From an uncultured bacterium (lineage in GTDB: Bacteria > Bacteroidota > Bacteroidia > Bacteroidales > Muribaculaceae): a DNA stretch of 64,000 nt. Location: positions 1 to 64,000 of the forward strand of contig CAJMNI010000001.1 of the NCBI GenBank assembly GCA_905214735.1. The letters run 5' to 3'. The notes beneath the pieces are model-generated. The model worked only from the letters and a program-made list of their open reading frames with translations, had not been told where the DNA came from and made no database searches. Positions 52,396-62,300 of the stretch are shown here, one piece after another. The first letter of the stretch is position 1; each line of letters opens with the position of its first letter. The position numbers and the translations under genes are program-made.

Positions 52396-52992
52396 TCAAC
52401 ACTTTATTCCGTCTCGCGCGTCTTCTCGCACGTCTCGCGCGGACTGGTTGGCCGATATCTTACGGGCTTCCTGCAGCTGGACTTCGTGGGCGAATTCCTC
52501 GGCCGATTCCGAGCCGGTAAGCGCCGGAGCGACAAGCAGAACACCCTCCACTATGTTGCCGTCGTCCGACTTCACGCAGCGCAACATGCTGTCGGGATGA
52601 ATGGCAAGGATAAGATTATAGGCAAACGACAGAAAGATAAGCATCCGGAAAATGCCGAGCACGGCTCCGAAGATGTTGTCGAGGATGCTGTGAGGGAGCC
52701 GTCCGAGCACCTTGCCGATAAAGTAGGTGACGGCCGTAAAGACAAGATATACCGCCGCAAACACGAATCCCGCAGCAAGGGTGGTATAAAAATAATTCTC
52801 CGAAACGCTGCCGCAGCGGCCCGGATAGACCTCGCGCAACATTTCGGAAAAAGGAAGCATGAAAATTCTGGCGCATACCAGGCCGAGAGCCAGTCCGATT
52901 ATCACCGGCACCCGACGGGCCACTCCGCGCCGGAATCCCACTACAGCCGAGAAGGCCAGAGCCAAAAGCGCTATTATATGGTAAATCAGCAT
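52396..52992 (-). CDS. CvpA family membrane protein
   Basis: This 198-aa protein has four hydrophobic segments (IIALLALAFSAVVGFRRGVA, VPVIIGLALGLVCARIFMLP, FYTTLAAGFVFAAVYLVFTA, AVLGIFRMLIFLSFAYNLIL), as in CvpA/colicin V production proteins. These have been linked to envelope homeostasis; the mechanism is not settled. A charged tail follows. It begins 2 nt after ispF and ends the porU-cvpA gene run. Confidence 0.88.
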   Translation of the reverse strand: MLIYHIIALLALAFSAVVGFRRGVARRVPVIIGLALGLVCARIFMLPFSEMLREVYPGRCGSVSENYFYTTLAAGFVFAAVYLVFTAVTYFIGKVLGRLPHSILDNIFGAVLGIFRMLIFLSFAYNLILAIHPDSMLRCVKSDDGNIVEGVLLVAPALTGSESAEEFAHEVQLQEARKISANQSARDVREDARDGIKC

Positions 52993-52994
52993 CT

Positions 52995-53486
52995 TCAGCT
53001 TTCTTCCGCGCCGTTCTTATAAATCAGCGCCACAGCCATTGCCGATATACCCTCCTCGCGCCCTTCGAAACCGAGGCGCTCGGTGGTGGTGGCCTTCACG
53101 GAAACCTGATCCTCAGCCACTCCCATCGTTTCTGCAAGGCGGCTTATCATCTCGGGAATATGGGGAGAGAGTTTCGGCCGCTGGGCGCAGATGGTCAGAT
53201 CAACATTGGAGATTTCCCAGCCGGCGCCGCGCAGCATCGCGCAGACTTTGCGCAGAAGGATGCGGCTGTCGATGTTTTCGAATTCGCCGGCCGTGTCGGG
53301 GAAATGATACCCGATGTCGCGCATCGCAGCCGCCCCGAGCAAAGCATCGCAGAGGGCATGGATCGCCACGTCGGCGTCGCTATGGCCCAAAAGTCCGAGC
53401 GTATGCCCGATCTTCACGCCTCCGAGCACGAGTTCGCGCCCTTCCACAAGCCTGTGAACATCATACCCTTGACCCACTCTGAACAT
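52995..53486 (-). CDS. ispF: 2-C-methyl-D-erythritol 2,4-cyclodiphosphate synthase
   Basis: IspF acts in the MEP isoprenoid pathway, cyclizing CDP-ME phosphate. With MFRVGQGYDVHRL as start (53486) the metal ligands Asp9 and His11 fall at the usual positions. LLGHSDADVAIHALCDALL, YHFPDTAGEFENIDS, ICAQRPKLSPHI and KATTTERLGFEGREEGISAMA are all present. An ATG three codons upstream (53495) also fits. It lies 22-31 nt after porV. The order porV-ispF recalls the porU-porV-ispF neighbourhood of Porphyromonas gingivalis, as I remember it. Confidence 0.96.
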   Translation of the reverse strand: MFRVGQGYDVHRLVEGRELVLGGVKIGHTLGLLGHSDADVAIHALCDALLGAAAMRDIGYHFPDTAGEFENIDSRILLRKVCAMLRGAGWEISNVDLTICAQRPKLSPHIPEMISRLAETMGVAEDQVSVKATTTERLGFEGREEGISAMAVALIYKNGAEES

Positions 53487-53517
53487 GCATCCCATAGCGT
53501 ATTCTCCGGGTTTATTA

Positions 53518-54744
53518 TTATTTACGGCGCTTGCCGAGAAGGTCGCGCAGGCCATCCATATCGAACGTCAGCGTGAAACGCAGCGTCTGGTCGAGCGGCG
53601 AGCTCTGGGCCGTGGCCAGCATATAGGAGGCGTCGAGCTGAACCACATTCAGCGAAAAACCGGCTCCGAAAGCGAAATAACTTCGGCCGCCCTTGTTGGG
53701 GTGCTCGTAGTTATAGCCGGCGCGAACCATAAACTGCTGGTTGTAATTGTATTCGGCGCCAAACGACCATGCAATCTCCTGAAGCTCCTCCTTGAAACCG
53801 CCGGGGGCGTCGTTGAAGCTCTTGAAGATACCGGTGATCGGCGACATTTCGTTCCATTTGTCGAACGCCTCGTCATATTCAGCCTGTCCTTCAGCCGTCT
53901 CCATGTCATAATCTTTCTGACGCGGTTTGGTCGGCACGAGAAGCTTGTTGAGGTCAAGTCCGAACGCCAAAGTGTGATAATCGGCCAGAGGGAACATGAA
54001 ATTGGCTCCCAACTTTAAATTCGTCGGCAGGAAGAAGTTGTTGGTTCCGCCGTCGTAGCTGACTTTCGTACCGACATTGGAGATATTGAAGCCCCAGGAG
54101 AACTGGCACTCGTTGCGGCCGATCATCGGGAACGTGGTGAAATATCCGGCGAGGTCGACGGAGAAGGCATTGGCCGCCTTGTTCTGCTCGCCCGAGCTCG
54201 TGTCGGTAAACGACAGGTCGGAAAGGATATAACGGAGCACGACTCCCATCGAGAATTTCTCCGAAAGCTTGCGGGAATAGCCGACGTCGAAAGCAAATTC
54301 ATAGGGATTGATTGTCTGCACGTTCGAGCCGACATCGTCATATCCGCTCGTGTTCACCTCGCCGAGCGAGAAATAGCGGAACGAAGCCGATATGGCCTGA
54401 TTGTCGCCGCTGCCGAGTTTCCAGTAGCCGGATAGATTGGCCAGGAAGATATCGTTGACGATTTTGCGCAACCAGGGGGTGTAGCTTAACGACAGGCCGC
54501 CGGTGGAATATGCGAAGGCATATTTCGACGGGTTCCAGTATTGCGAGTTCATATCCGGATCGGTGGCGGCGCCGAGGTTACCCATCGAGCTGCCTCGGGC
54601 GTCGGGCGCGATGCTCAGTGTCGTCACACCGGTGTTGACAGGGTTGAACTCATTGTCCTTGATGTCGTCGTCGGCGAAAGCTGCAGAAGCCATCCCGGCG
54701 AGCAGACAACAGGAAATTATGTGCTTCATATTCATTAGCTTCAT
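53518..54744 (-). CDS. porV: T9SS outer-membrane protein PorV
   Basis: PorV (LptO) is an outer-membrane barrel that carries T9SS cargo from the translocon to the PorU sortase. It is 408 aa with a signal peptide (MKHIISCCLLAGMASAAFA). The FadL-type fold begins with TTLSIAPDARGSSMGNLGAA and DMNSQYWNPSKYAFA, the opening typical of PorV. Strands follow to FSLNVVQLDASYMLATAQSS and the end LRFTLTFDMDGLRDLLGKR. A second possible start five codons downstream (MKHIIS) would give the cleaner signal peptide. It sits 41 nt after the C25 paralogue and upstream of ispF. Confidence 0.92.
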   Translation of the reverse strand: MKLMNMKHIISCCLLAGMASAAFADDDIKDNEFNPVNTGVTTLSIAPDARGSSMGNLGAATDPDMNSQYWNPSKYAFAYSTGGLSLSYTPWLRKIVNDIFLANLSGYWKLGSGDNQAISASFRYFSLGEVNTSGYDDVGSNVQTINPYEFAFDVGYSRKLSEKFSMGVVLRYILSDLSFTDTSSGEQNKAANAFSVDLAGYFTTFPMIGRNECQFSWGFNISNVGTKVSYDGGTNNFFLPTNLKLGANFMFPLADYHTLAFGLDLNKLLVPTKPRQKDYDMETAEGQAEYDEAFDKWNEMSPITGIFKSFNDAPGGFKEELQEIAWSFGAEYNYNQQFMVRAGYNYEHPNKGGRSYFAFGAGFSLNVVQLDASYMLATAQSSPLDQTLRFTLTFDMDGLRDLLGKRRK

Positions 54745-54785
54745 TCTATTGAGCCTATATTTCTATTCTTGAAAGGTAAGGAACA

Positions 54786-57700
54786 TCAGTCGATTACGCT
54801 GAATTCCACCCAGTTGCTGTAATATTTCGATCCGAGTTCCGATTCATGGACCACAGCGGCGCGATATGTCCCGACCTCCAGATCGTCGGTGGCGATATAG
54901 ATGTCGGAATCTGCCGGCACACTCTTCACGCGTTCCCCGTCGGCACCGATAACAACCACCGTCAGCCCCTCCGGAGCTTTCCCGGCAAGTTTCAGGCTGA
55001 TTCCCTCAATGGCGAGATGAGAGTCGGCGCTGAGAACAAGCTTGGCGATATCGTTCTTGGTGAACGTGAATTCCACCTCTTCCGAGACATTCCCGGCGAG
55101 ATCGCGGGCATATCCCTTCACCTTGTGGCTTCCGTTGGCAAGATTGATTGCCGGGATGCTCGCATTGTAGACCGACACCGCGCTACCATGATCGTCAAGA
55201 CCGTCGAGTTTCACCGGTTTGCCGTCGATTTCGAGGTATACGCCCTTGTTTTTGCCTACGCCGGGCACAAGGCCGACATTGTCGGTGGCCGTCAGGCTTA
55301 CGATGCCCCTGTCGTTGTCGTATGCAAACTCGAGGCCGGGCAGAATCTCGTCGCGTTCCGCAGCAGGATCGGCTTCAGAGTCTGCGGCTGCCAAAGGAAG
55401 TTCGGCATAACCCGCCGACGAGAGGAATTTCTCGCGGCTGAAGGCGCTCACATAGAGACGGACCATCTTGCCACCCTCAGCCGGTTCGGTAGAATCCATA
55501 TACTTCTCGAAATCTGCCGGAACAGGAATCTGCACCTTGAATTCACCGTTTTTCACATCGGCCTCTACCGATGTGGCATGAACGCTGCGGAAGTCGATAT
55601 AGAAGGGGGAGCCGTCGCTATATTTGATATCGATTGAATCGAGGGGAAGAGCCATCTTGACGACAGCCTTGCCATTGTAGGAGGCGTCGAGACTTTTATC
55701 GGCCGCGAGCACCTTGCAGTTGAGCGTAAGCAGGTCGCCGGGCTTGCATTTCTTTGCCTCGCCAAGAGTCACCTCAATTTTTCTCGTGGCCACGGGCACA
55801 CGGAGCGCCGGGTCGCCGATAAGGAGATAATTGAGTTCCGAAGGATTGTTGACGTTGCTCTTGGCGCGGCAGAAAACCTGGCCGACAGTTGTCGGTTCGG
55901 TTCTGGGTTTGGGCGAAACGGAGCTGCCGTTCTGATAATAGAGGAAGCGCATGAAGCTCTTGCTGAAATCGAGGTTCCAGTTCGACTGCACTGTGCGCGC
56001 CGCCATAATCGTGCCGATAAAAGCGCGCGGAGAGTCGATCACGCCGGTCTCGCCGATGCCGCGCCAGCCACGGTCGGGATAGGAAAGGTCGCAACCCGCC
56101 AGGAAAAGGAAGCCGAGATTGCGGTTGGTCATGTTGCGCAGCATTGTCGGCGTGGCAAAATCCTGTGATCCGCCGTAAGCCGCCGGACCGGAGTGACCAT
56201 AATATACATTGAAAATCTTGCCAAGGTCGAGCTCGTCGAAATAGGTCTTCGAAGCCTCAGCTATATCATCATATTCGTCGTTGATGAGGGTATAGTGCAT
56301 CGGGCGGCAACCTGCGGTGCGCGACTGGGCCTGCACCAAAAGCATCCTTGCCTGGTCTGCCATATCGTCGTGCAGACGTCCGTCGCCCGGACACCCTATC
56401 GACAGTGTCTCGTTGGCAAGCCATTCAAAGGAATTTTCATCCATATAGTCGCGGATCTTGCTGACGGCCAGATCGGCCTCACGCTGCGACCTGACGCCGA
56501 TATTACCTATGCCGATTTCCACATTTTTGTTGGAAAGAGCAAAATTGTTGGCAATATAGTCTGTGCATGCTCCGTAATAGTCGAGGTCGGGCGATGCGGC
56601 ATCGGTAAGAATCACGCCGGGCTGCTGATATGCGATCATGAAATCGGGACGCTCTGTGCCGAGCACATTGCGCACGTCGGCATATATCGGGCCGAAGAGA
56701 AGCATGTTCTGCAAGGGGCGGTCCTGCTTCTGATAAAGCATTTTGGCAAAGGCGCGGTAAGCCATCGGGTCGGGCTTGCCGTGGGAGAACTCGTCGTAAA
56801 GCTGCGAGGCTGTCACGACCACCACGTTCATACCGTCGTTCTTGCGGTGAAGCTCGGCGATCTGCTCGGCCTGCTTCAGATATTCCGGCACGGTGACTAT
56901 GGCAAAGTCAATACCTTGCCCTTTGAGGGCATGAAGATTGCTGTTTTCAACGACTTTATAATCCGCTCCGATCTGCTTCTGAGGCTTTGCCGGGTCGAAA
57001 GTAATAAACGTATGGGTTTGATGGCCGTTGGCGAAATATGCCTTACCATCCTCCACATTGAGTTCGACAGGCGCACTGCAGTCGGTGATCTCGAGCACTT
57101 TCGCGCCCTCAGGCACAGCGATATAGCCGTCGGCGCCCGCAGCCACGGAATTGCTTTTCCATATAGCCACTGTCTCCTGCACGAAGTCAGATGTCATTTC
57201 AGCGTTGAACTTCCTGAAATAGTTCAGGATCCAATAATCCACGGCTGCGAAATCGCGCACCTTGAGATTGATCGGTTCGATCACTACCTTCACCTTTCCT
57301 TCGGCAGGAATCTGGCCGAAAGCATAGCTCGTCGACGAACTGAAGCCCGGCGAGTTGTTGTTGCGGTAAATATAGTCGTAATTCGCGCTTCCGTTGCCAA
57401 ACCGGATATTGCTGTCGCTGCCGCCGGCTGCCAGATAGGCGCCGACCTCAAGCTTGGCATAGCCAGAAGTGTCGATGAATTTAAGTTCGAGCGGCCATTC
57501 ATAGCGGGAAGCGGCCAGCAGGTCTTCTCCCCAGAAAGTCTGTCCTGTGGAAGTATTGTTCTGGCAAAGGTCCTTCTCATGATATGCATAGCTCGTGAGG
57601 TCGGTGCGCTGAGCGGCGGTTTCCGACGCTGTCACGGTGCTCTTCGACATTGTGAGGGGAGAAAGGGCATCAGTCAGGAAATAATAACCTTTATCGGTAT

Positions 57701-58109
57701 ATATGTTCAGGTCGCTCCTGACAAATCTTACTTTGTCTACATTATATTCCAGCTGTTCGGGACCCTGAGCATAGAAAAAGAGCTTGCCGTTGCTGTGGAT
57801 CACCGGCACCTGCGGAGGATTATCCTCATAAAGGCGTTCGAAGCGGTTGGTGGTGAAGTCGCGGTTCATCATCAGACCACCTGACCCGACCACGCTGACA
57901 GCCTCCGGATTCGAGAAACCCATTGCAGAGAGCGTGGCATCGTCGATTTCATATATTCCCGATTCGCCGACGGTGATTTTCACCCATTTCCCTGTGGAAA
58001 GAAGTGAATTTTCAGCAAAAACATAATTGTAATAAGAGTTCTGAGCTCCAAAGGCCGAAGAGGCGCTGAGGCACACGGCGGTTGCGAGCAGGGTGAGAAA
58101 TCTTTTCAT
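54786..58109 (-). CDS. Second PorU-type C25 peptidase, lacking a C-terminal sorting domain
   Basis: This 1107-aa protein begins with a signal peptide (MKRFLTLLATAVCLSASSAFGA) and the PorU-specific N-terminal domain (ENSLLSTGKWVKITVGESG, MGFSNPEAVSVVGSGG). The C25 catalytic domain has His639 (VYYGHSGPAAYGG) and Cys673 (FLFLAGCDLSYPD), only one residue different in Cys numbering from the PorU gene nearby. It ends with Ig-like domains (LDGLDDHGSAVSVYNASIPA, GSHKVKGYARDLAGNVSEEV) and a non-sorting tail (YYSNWVEFSVID), with no FlgD-like or CTD region. It may be a second sortase, a cargo protease or a decoy. The start overlaps the FAH-like gene by 4 nt. Confidence 0.88.
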   Translation of the reverse strand: MKRFLTLLATAVCLSASSAFGAQNSYYNYVFAENSLLSTGKWVKITVGESGIYEIDDATLSAMGFSNPEAVSVVGSGGLMMNRDFTTNRFERLYEDNPPQVPVIHSNGKLFFYAQGPEQLEYNVDKVRFVRSDLNIYTDKGYYFLTDALSPLTMSKSTVTASETAAQRTDLTSYAYHEKDLCQNNTSTGQTFWGEDLLAASRYEWPLELKFIDTSGYAKLEVGAYLAAGGSDSNIRFGNGSANYDYIYRNNNSPGFSSSTSYAFGQIPAEGKVKVVIEPINLKVRDFAAVDYWILNYFRKFNAEMTSDFVQETVAIWKSNSVAAGADGYIAVPEGAKVLEITDCSAPVELNVEDGKAYFANGHQTHTFITFDPAKPQKQIGADYKVVENSNLHALKGQGIDFAIVTVPEYLKQAEQIAELHRKNDGMNVVVVTASQLYDEFSHGKPDPMAYRAFAKMLYQKQDRPLQNMLLFGPIYADVRNVLGTERPDFMIAYQQPGVILTDAASPDLDYYGACTDYIANNFALSNKNVEIGIGNIGVRSQREADLAVSKIRDYMDENSFEWLANETLSIGCPGDGRLHDDMADQARMLLVQAQSRTAGCRPMHYTLINDEYDDIAEASKTYFDELDLGKIFNVYYGHSGPAAYGGSQDFATPTMLRNMTNRNLGFLFLAGCDLSYPDRGWRGIGETGVIDSPRAFIGTIMAARTVQSNWNLDFSKSFMRFLYYQNGSSVSPKPRTEPTTVGQVFCRAKSNVNNPSELNYLLIGDPALRVPVATRKIEVTLGEAKKCKPGDLLTLNCKVLAADKSLDASYNGKAVVKMALPLDSIDIKYSDGSPFYIDFRSVHATSVEADVKNGEFKVQIPVPADFEKYMDSTEPAEGGKMVRLYVSAFSREKFLSSAGYAELPLAAADSEADPAAERDEILPGLEFAYDNDRGIVSLTATDNVGLVPGVGKNKGVYLEIDGKPVKLDGLDDHGSAVSVYNASIPAINLANGSHKVKGYARDLAGNVSEEVEFTFTKNDIAKLVLSADSHLAIEGISLKLAGKAPEGLTVVVIGADGERVKSVPADSDIYIATDDLEVGTYRAAVVHESELGSKYYSNWVEFSVID

Positions 58110-58711
58110 TTCACGTTAATGTCAAAAATTGTTAAGTCATCGGCGCCTGCCCGGAGTCGCGAGCCCCGGATCATCGGGATGCCGCAGGGAGAGAGGGCGC
58201 CAAGGATAATGTCGCCGGTCTTGATCGTATTGTCGCAGCTGACGAGCGCTACAATCTGATCAATACCGGTCGTGATTTTGTCAAGTTGATATTCGAGTCG
58301 GCTGTCGCCGCTTTCTGCGGAGAAGGCCGCATAATTTCTAAACGCAGATATGGGCATGAAATTGCCAAGCAGGCAACTTCTGTCGTAAGCCACCGCCCGG
58401 GTCCAGGGCATCCCCCTCTTTCTCAAAGCCTCAAGCAGGGTGACGTTAACCACCGAAAATCCAATCGCGGCCTCGTCGTAATATCTCGGCGCGAACCGCG
58501 GAGCGACGCTCTTGCCGAGCTTGCAGATGCGATAGGCCGCCGATGGAAAAGCGACATAGCTGTCGGTTTCGGATGGAACGAAAAAGGGATTGCCGCTCCG
58601 CGAAATCGCCGAGTCGGGAATTTCATACCATAAGGGAGACTCCGCGAGTGCGAAAGGAGATTCCTCCCTGCTTCCCGTATCATAATTGCCAAAGGCCGCA
58701 AATATTTTCAT
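58106..58711 (-). CDS. Divergent FAH-family (fumarylacetoacetate hydrolase-like) protein
   Basis: This 201-aa protein weakly matches the FAH fold. VVNVTLLEALRKRGMPWTRA with the following AYDRSCLLGNFMP resembles the DVTxRDLQxxxxxxGxPWxxAKGFDxSxPxGP region of bacterial hydroxyhepta-dienedioate isomerases, and VSCDNTIKTGDIILGALSPC matches the end of that domain. The usual acidic metal-ligand cluster (ExE...D) is not obvious: YYDEAAIGF is the nearest. It has no signal peptide. It overlaps rex and the C25 gene by 4 nt on each side, so it is translationally tied to both. Substrate unknown. Confidence 0.7.
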   Translation of the reverse strand: MKIFAAFGNYDTGSREESPFALAESPLWYEIPDSAISRSGNPFFVPSETDSYVAFPSAAYRICKLGKSVAPRFAPRYYDEAAIGFSVVNVTLLEALRKRGMPWTRAVAYDRSCLLGNFMPISAFRNYAAFSAESGDSRLEYQLDKITTGIDQIVALVSCDNTIKTGDIILGALSPCGIPMIRGSRLRAGADDLTIFDINVK

Positions 58712-59343
58712 AGCGAGTTCAGACGGTTGAAAATCAACGCTAAGTGCGCATAGATCGAGGTGTTGGCCATAACTATTCCTTCGGCCACCTTCACCCTGTA
58801 GGGGGTAAAGTTCCAGATTGCCTTTATTCCGGCTCCGATTGCTATGTCGGCCGACTCCTGGGCGGCCTCGGCGGGAACAGTGAGGATGGCGATGCTCGCC
58901 GGATCCTGCTCCATCACCTCGCTCAGATTGTCGATGTGATGAATCGGCACGCGGCTATCTTTCGCCCCGACCACTGCGGGACTGACATCGAATCCGGCCA
59001 CAATCTCAAGGCCATATTTCGAGAGGCCGGAGTCGCGGATGAGCGCCATTCCGAGCGAGCCGCAGCCAAACACGTAGGCGCGGTGCTGGCATGAGAATCC
59101 GAGGAAATCGCGGAGAGCCTCCACGAGCGCGTCGACCTCATAGCCGATGCGCGTGCGCCCTTTCACGTTGAGAAACGACAGGTCTTTAGCTATCTGGGAG
59201 GCGTCGACGCTCAACGAGCGCGATATGCGCGTAGATGAAACGTGCTCAACCTTCTGGCGCTGAAGAATCTCTACGTATGCAAGATACCACGGCAACCGGC
59301 GCAGCGTCGGTTCGGGCAATATTATCTGGTTTTCTGAACTCAT
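58708..59343 (-). CDS. rex: Redox-sensing transcriptional repressor Rex
   Basis: Rex represses fermentation and respiration genes until NADH rises. This 211-aa protein has an N-terminal winged helix (LPWYLAYVEILQRQKVEHVS, DASQIAKDLSFLNVKGRTRI) and a Rossmann domain with YVFGCGSLGMALI. It ends in a domain-swapped helix (TSIYAHLALIFNRLNSL). It lies 18 nt after porU and shares 4 nt with the FAH-like gene. pta-ackA, classical Rex targets, lie 13 kb away. No obvious TTGTGA-N6-TCACAA operator is visible in the window. Confidence 0.95.
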   Translation of the reverse strand: MSSENQIILPEPTLRRLPWYLAYVEILQRQKVEHVSSTRISRSLSVDASQIAKDLSFLNVKGRTRIGYEVDALVEALRDFLGFSCQHRAYVFGCGSLGMALIRDSGLSKYGLEIVAGFDVSPAVVGAKDSRVPIHHIDNLSEVMEQDPASIAILTVPAEAAQESADIAIGAGIKAIWNFTPYRVKVAEGIVMANTSIYAHLALIFNRLNSL

Positions 59344-59361
59344 ATTATTCTTCCGTCCGGC

Positions 59362-62300
59362 TCATTGTCCGGTCACTGCGAGTTTCTTGGTCTTTGACGT
59401 GTAAGTTCCCTCGGGGCTCTCGACTGTGGCGCGGTAGAGATATATTCCTCTCGGCACTCTCGCACCCGACTTGTCGCAAAGATCCCAGCGGGCAGTCATG
59501 GTGCTGTTTATGTCGCTCTTGGCAGCCTGGTCGTTTTCCCAGATCTTGCGGCCGTTGAGGTCATAGACCGCTATGTTGCAGTTCATCTTGGTGTTCGGAC
59601 GATCGATTTCGAGGCGGAACACCACGCTCGTCGAGGCGGGATTGACGTCGGTCGAAAGATCGTAGATCACCGGGTCGACTGCCGCACCGACATTGAAGTC
59701 GAGGCTCTGCTTGGTAACGTTGTTGGCGTTGTCCCACACGGTGAACACCAGCGTATGCTTCCCGGCCGTCAGTCCGGTCATCGGGTAGGTTATGGTGCCT
59801 CCCCCCTCGGTCTCCGGATCAGACGTGTAGTAAGCGCTCACATTGTCAAAAATCTGCTTGCCATCGACGATCACCGACATCTTGTGGCCGATGCCTGTGT
59901 CGGAAAGATTGATGCCCGACGGATCCTGCACTTTGGCGAAAAACACCGGCGAGGAGTTGACAAGGCCGCCGTTCTCGAAATTCGGGTTGTTGAGATAGAT
60001 ATAATCCACAACCGGACCCTCCTCGTCGGCGGCCGCATCTTCGTTGAAGCCATAGACATAAAGACGGTCGCAGGCTCCGTTGGCCTCGCGCCCCTTACCA
60101 TCCCATGCATAGACCGTGATACGCGCCGGCGAATAGTTGTTCTCTATTTCGGGCGGCAGGGTGAGAGTGCCGGAGAAAAGACCGTCGACCACCTTGACGT
60201 TGAGCGATGTGAGCCGCGTCTTGCGGTCGTTGTAGGTCACCGACTTGCCGTTGTCGCCGTTGCCGTAGGTGGTGATCACTCGCTCGGCGTCGTAGAGAAG
60301 GAGATTGGCCGTGCCGTTGAAGTCGGAGGCAAGCGAACCGTCGGGGTTGAGAATCCGACCTTCCACTTTGGGAGTGCCGAGCGCCTTCACCTCGGGATAT
60401 ACCACCGCTCCGGGGAGCACCGATACGCCGTCGATCGTAGTTATTTCAGCGCTGTAATCGGGCGAAAGGACTCTGAGGGCGGGATCGCCGATGAAGGCGT
60501 AACGAAGCTTGTTGGTGTCGTTGCCGGTGTCGTTCTTTCCCTCGATATAGACGTCGCCGAGGCGTTTGGCTTTTCCTTCGGCGTCGCGCTCGAAGTAATG
60601 GCGGGTAGTGCGGTCGTTGAGCGTTCCGTTCTGCGAGATGTAGACGGTTCGCGTGGCAGCCATCATGCCGATCACTCCTCCTTCAGGATTGAGGATAAGG
60701 TGCTCGGCGCCGCTCTCTTCAGGCGCGTCCCAGAAGGAGAAACCGCAGGTGGCGGCATACATGAACGTCAGGTTGCGGTTTGACATGTTGACGATGTCGT
60801 TCCACTGCCAGAGATGCTCGTGGCCCCAGCCTGTCGGAGAGGCATGACCGATATAGTTGGTGAAGATCACTCCGTCGTTGTAGTTCTGGAGCATTCGCTC
60901 CGTGGCCTTCGGATAAGCCGGACCCACACTCGTCTGCTCGAGCTTGTAGCTGTCGAGATAGAGGCGGTCATAAAGGAAATTCGAACCGTTGCCGGCGTTG
61001 AGAAGATTGTTGTAGACCTTCTCCGACTGCGTGAAATGCACGGCGTTGTCGTTGTCGTCGGCGATAAGCATCACTTTGTTTCGCCATTCGCCATACTCGG
61101 GATTCTTCACATAATTCTCGATCTTGGTGGCTACGTCGAGCGCCTCCGAAGCCGTCGTGACCGGAATGCGGCCTATTGGAATAGTGCATTTTGCCGAGGC
61201 GAGGTTCATGCGGCCGGGATCGACGTCGTCGAGCATGCCGATGAAGTCGTCGTTGGAATATGAGGAGGTTTCCGACAATCCCGTGGGTGACTGCCATATC
61301 GGTACCGGAGTGTAGCTCAGGTTCTTGACCTCCAGCGACACCCCCTTGGGATCGAATGTCGGCTTGCCCATGATCAGACAGTAGGATATCTGGCGCTCCG
61401 ACTCGCGGTCGCGCCACATCTTCAGCAGCTGGCGAAAAGCCGACACGTCGGCCGTACCGCCCGAAAATTCGTTGTAGATCTGCTGCGGAGTGAGGATCGC
61501 CACCTTGAATCCGTCGACCTCTTCGTGAAGCTTCGCTATCCGCTTGGAGCCCTCCATATAATCTGTCTCGGTGATGATGAGCATGTCGGGCTCCTCCATG
61601 CCGTGGATGTTCTGGTTGGCAAGGAGGCTGCCGCGGGTGGCTGTGCCGGTGATCTGGTCGGGATTGAAGGCCACATATTCGCGATATCCGTCGCCCGGAT
61701 TGTTGAATGTGGCTTTGTCGCCCGAAAGCTGATGGCTCACGAGCGTCGGCGCCGTGTGGTCGGTCACGTCCCAGATCTGCGTTGCAGAGGAGCAGCCGGA
61801 GACAACCATTGAAGTCGGACTGTCGAAATTGCCGTAGAAATAGAGCTGGCCGTTGCGCAGGGCGAGCGAGCGCTCGTAGAAGACTTCGATATAGTCGAGG
61901 CGCGCCGTGAAAAGCGCTCCGGAATAAGAATAGTCGATTGTAAGATCAAGATGGTCGCCGGCATCCTCCACACTCTTGGAGGTGAGGCCCATCACGCAGT
62001 AACTGTCGGCGTTCGACACCGAGGAGATGCGGTCGCTCGCCGTCGAGGGGAGCCTGGTGCCGTTGGCCGTGAATATCAGCGACGACTGGCCGTTGGTGGT
62101 CTTTGCGCCGAAACTTGTCACAAAAAATGCATTCCCGTCGACATTGTCGGGGAGATCGAATGAGAATTTCTGCGATTTAGTGGAGCGGAAATCCTCGCCG
62201 AGCAGATTGCGTCCGCTTTCGCCGGGGTGCTGCAGTTCGCGTTCATGCACGATGCGCTCCGTGAAGGTGGTTGCGGTCCTGACAGTAGTCCCGGTGGTGA

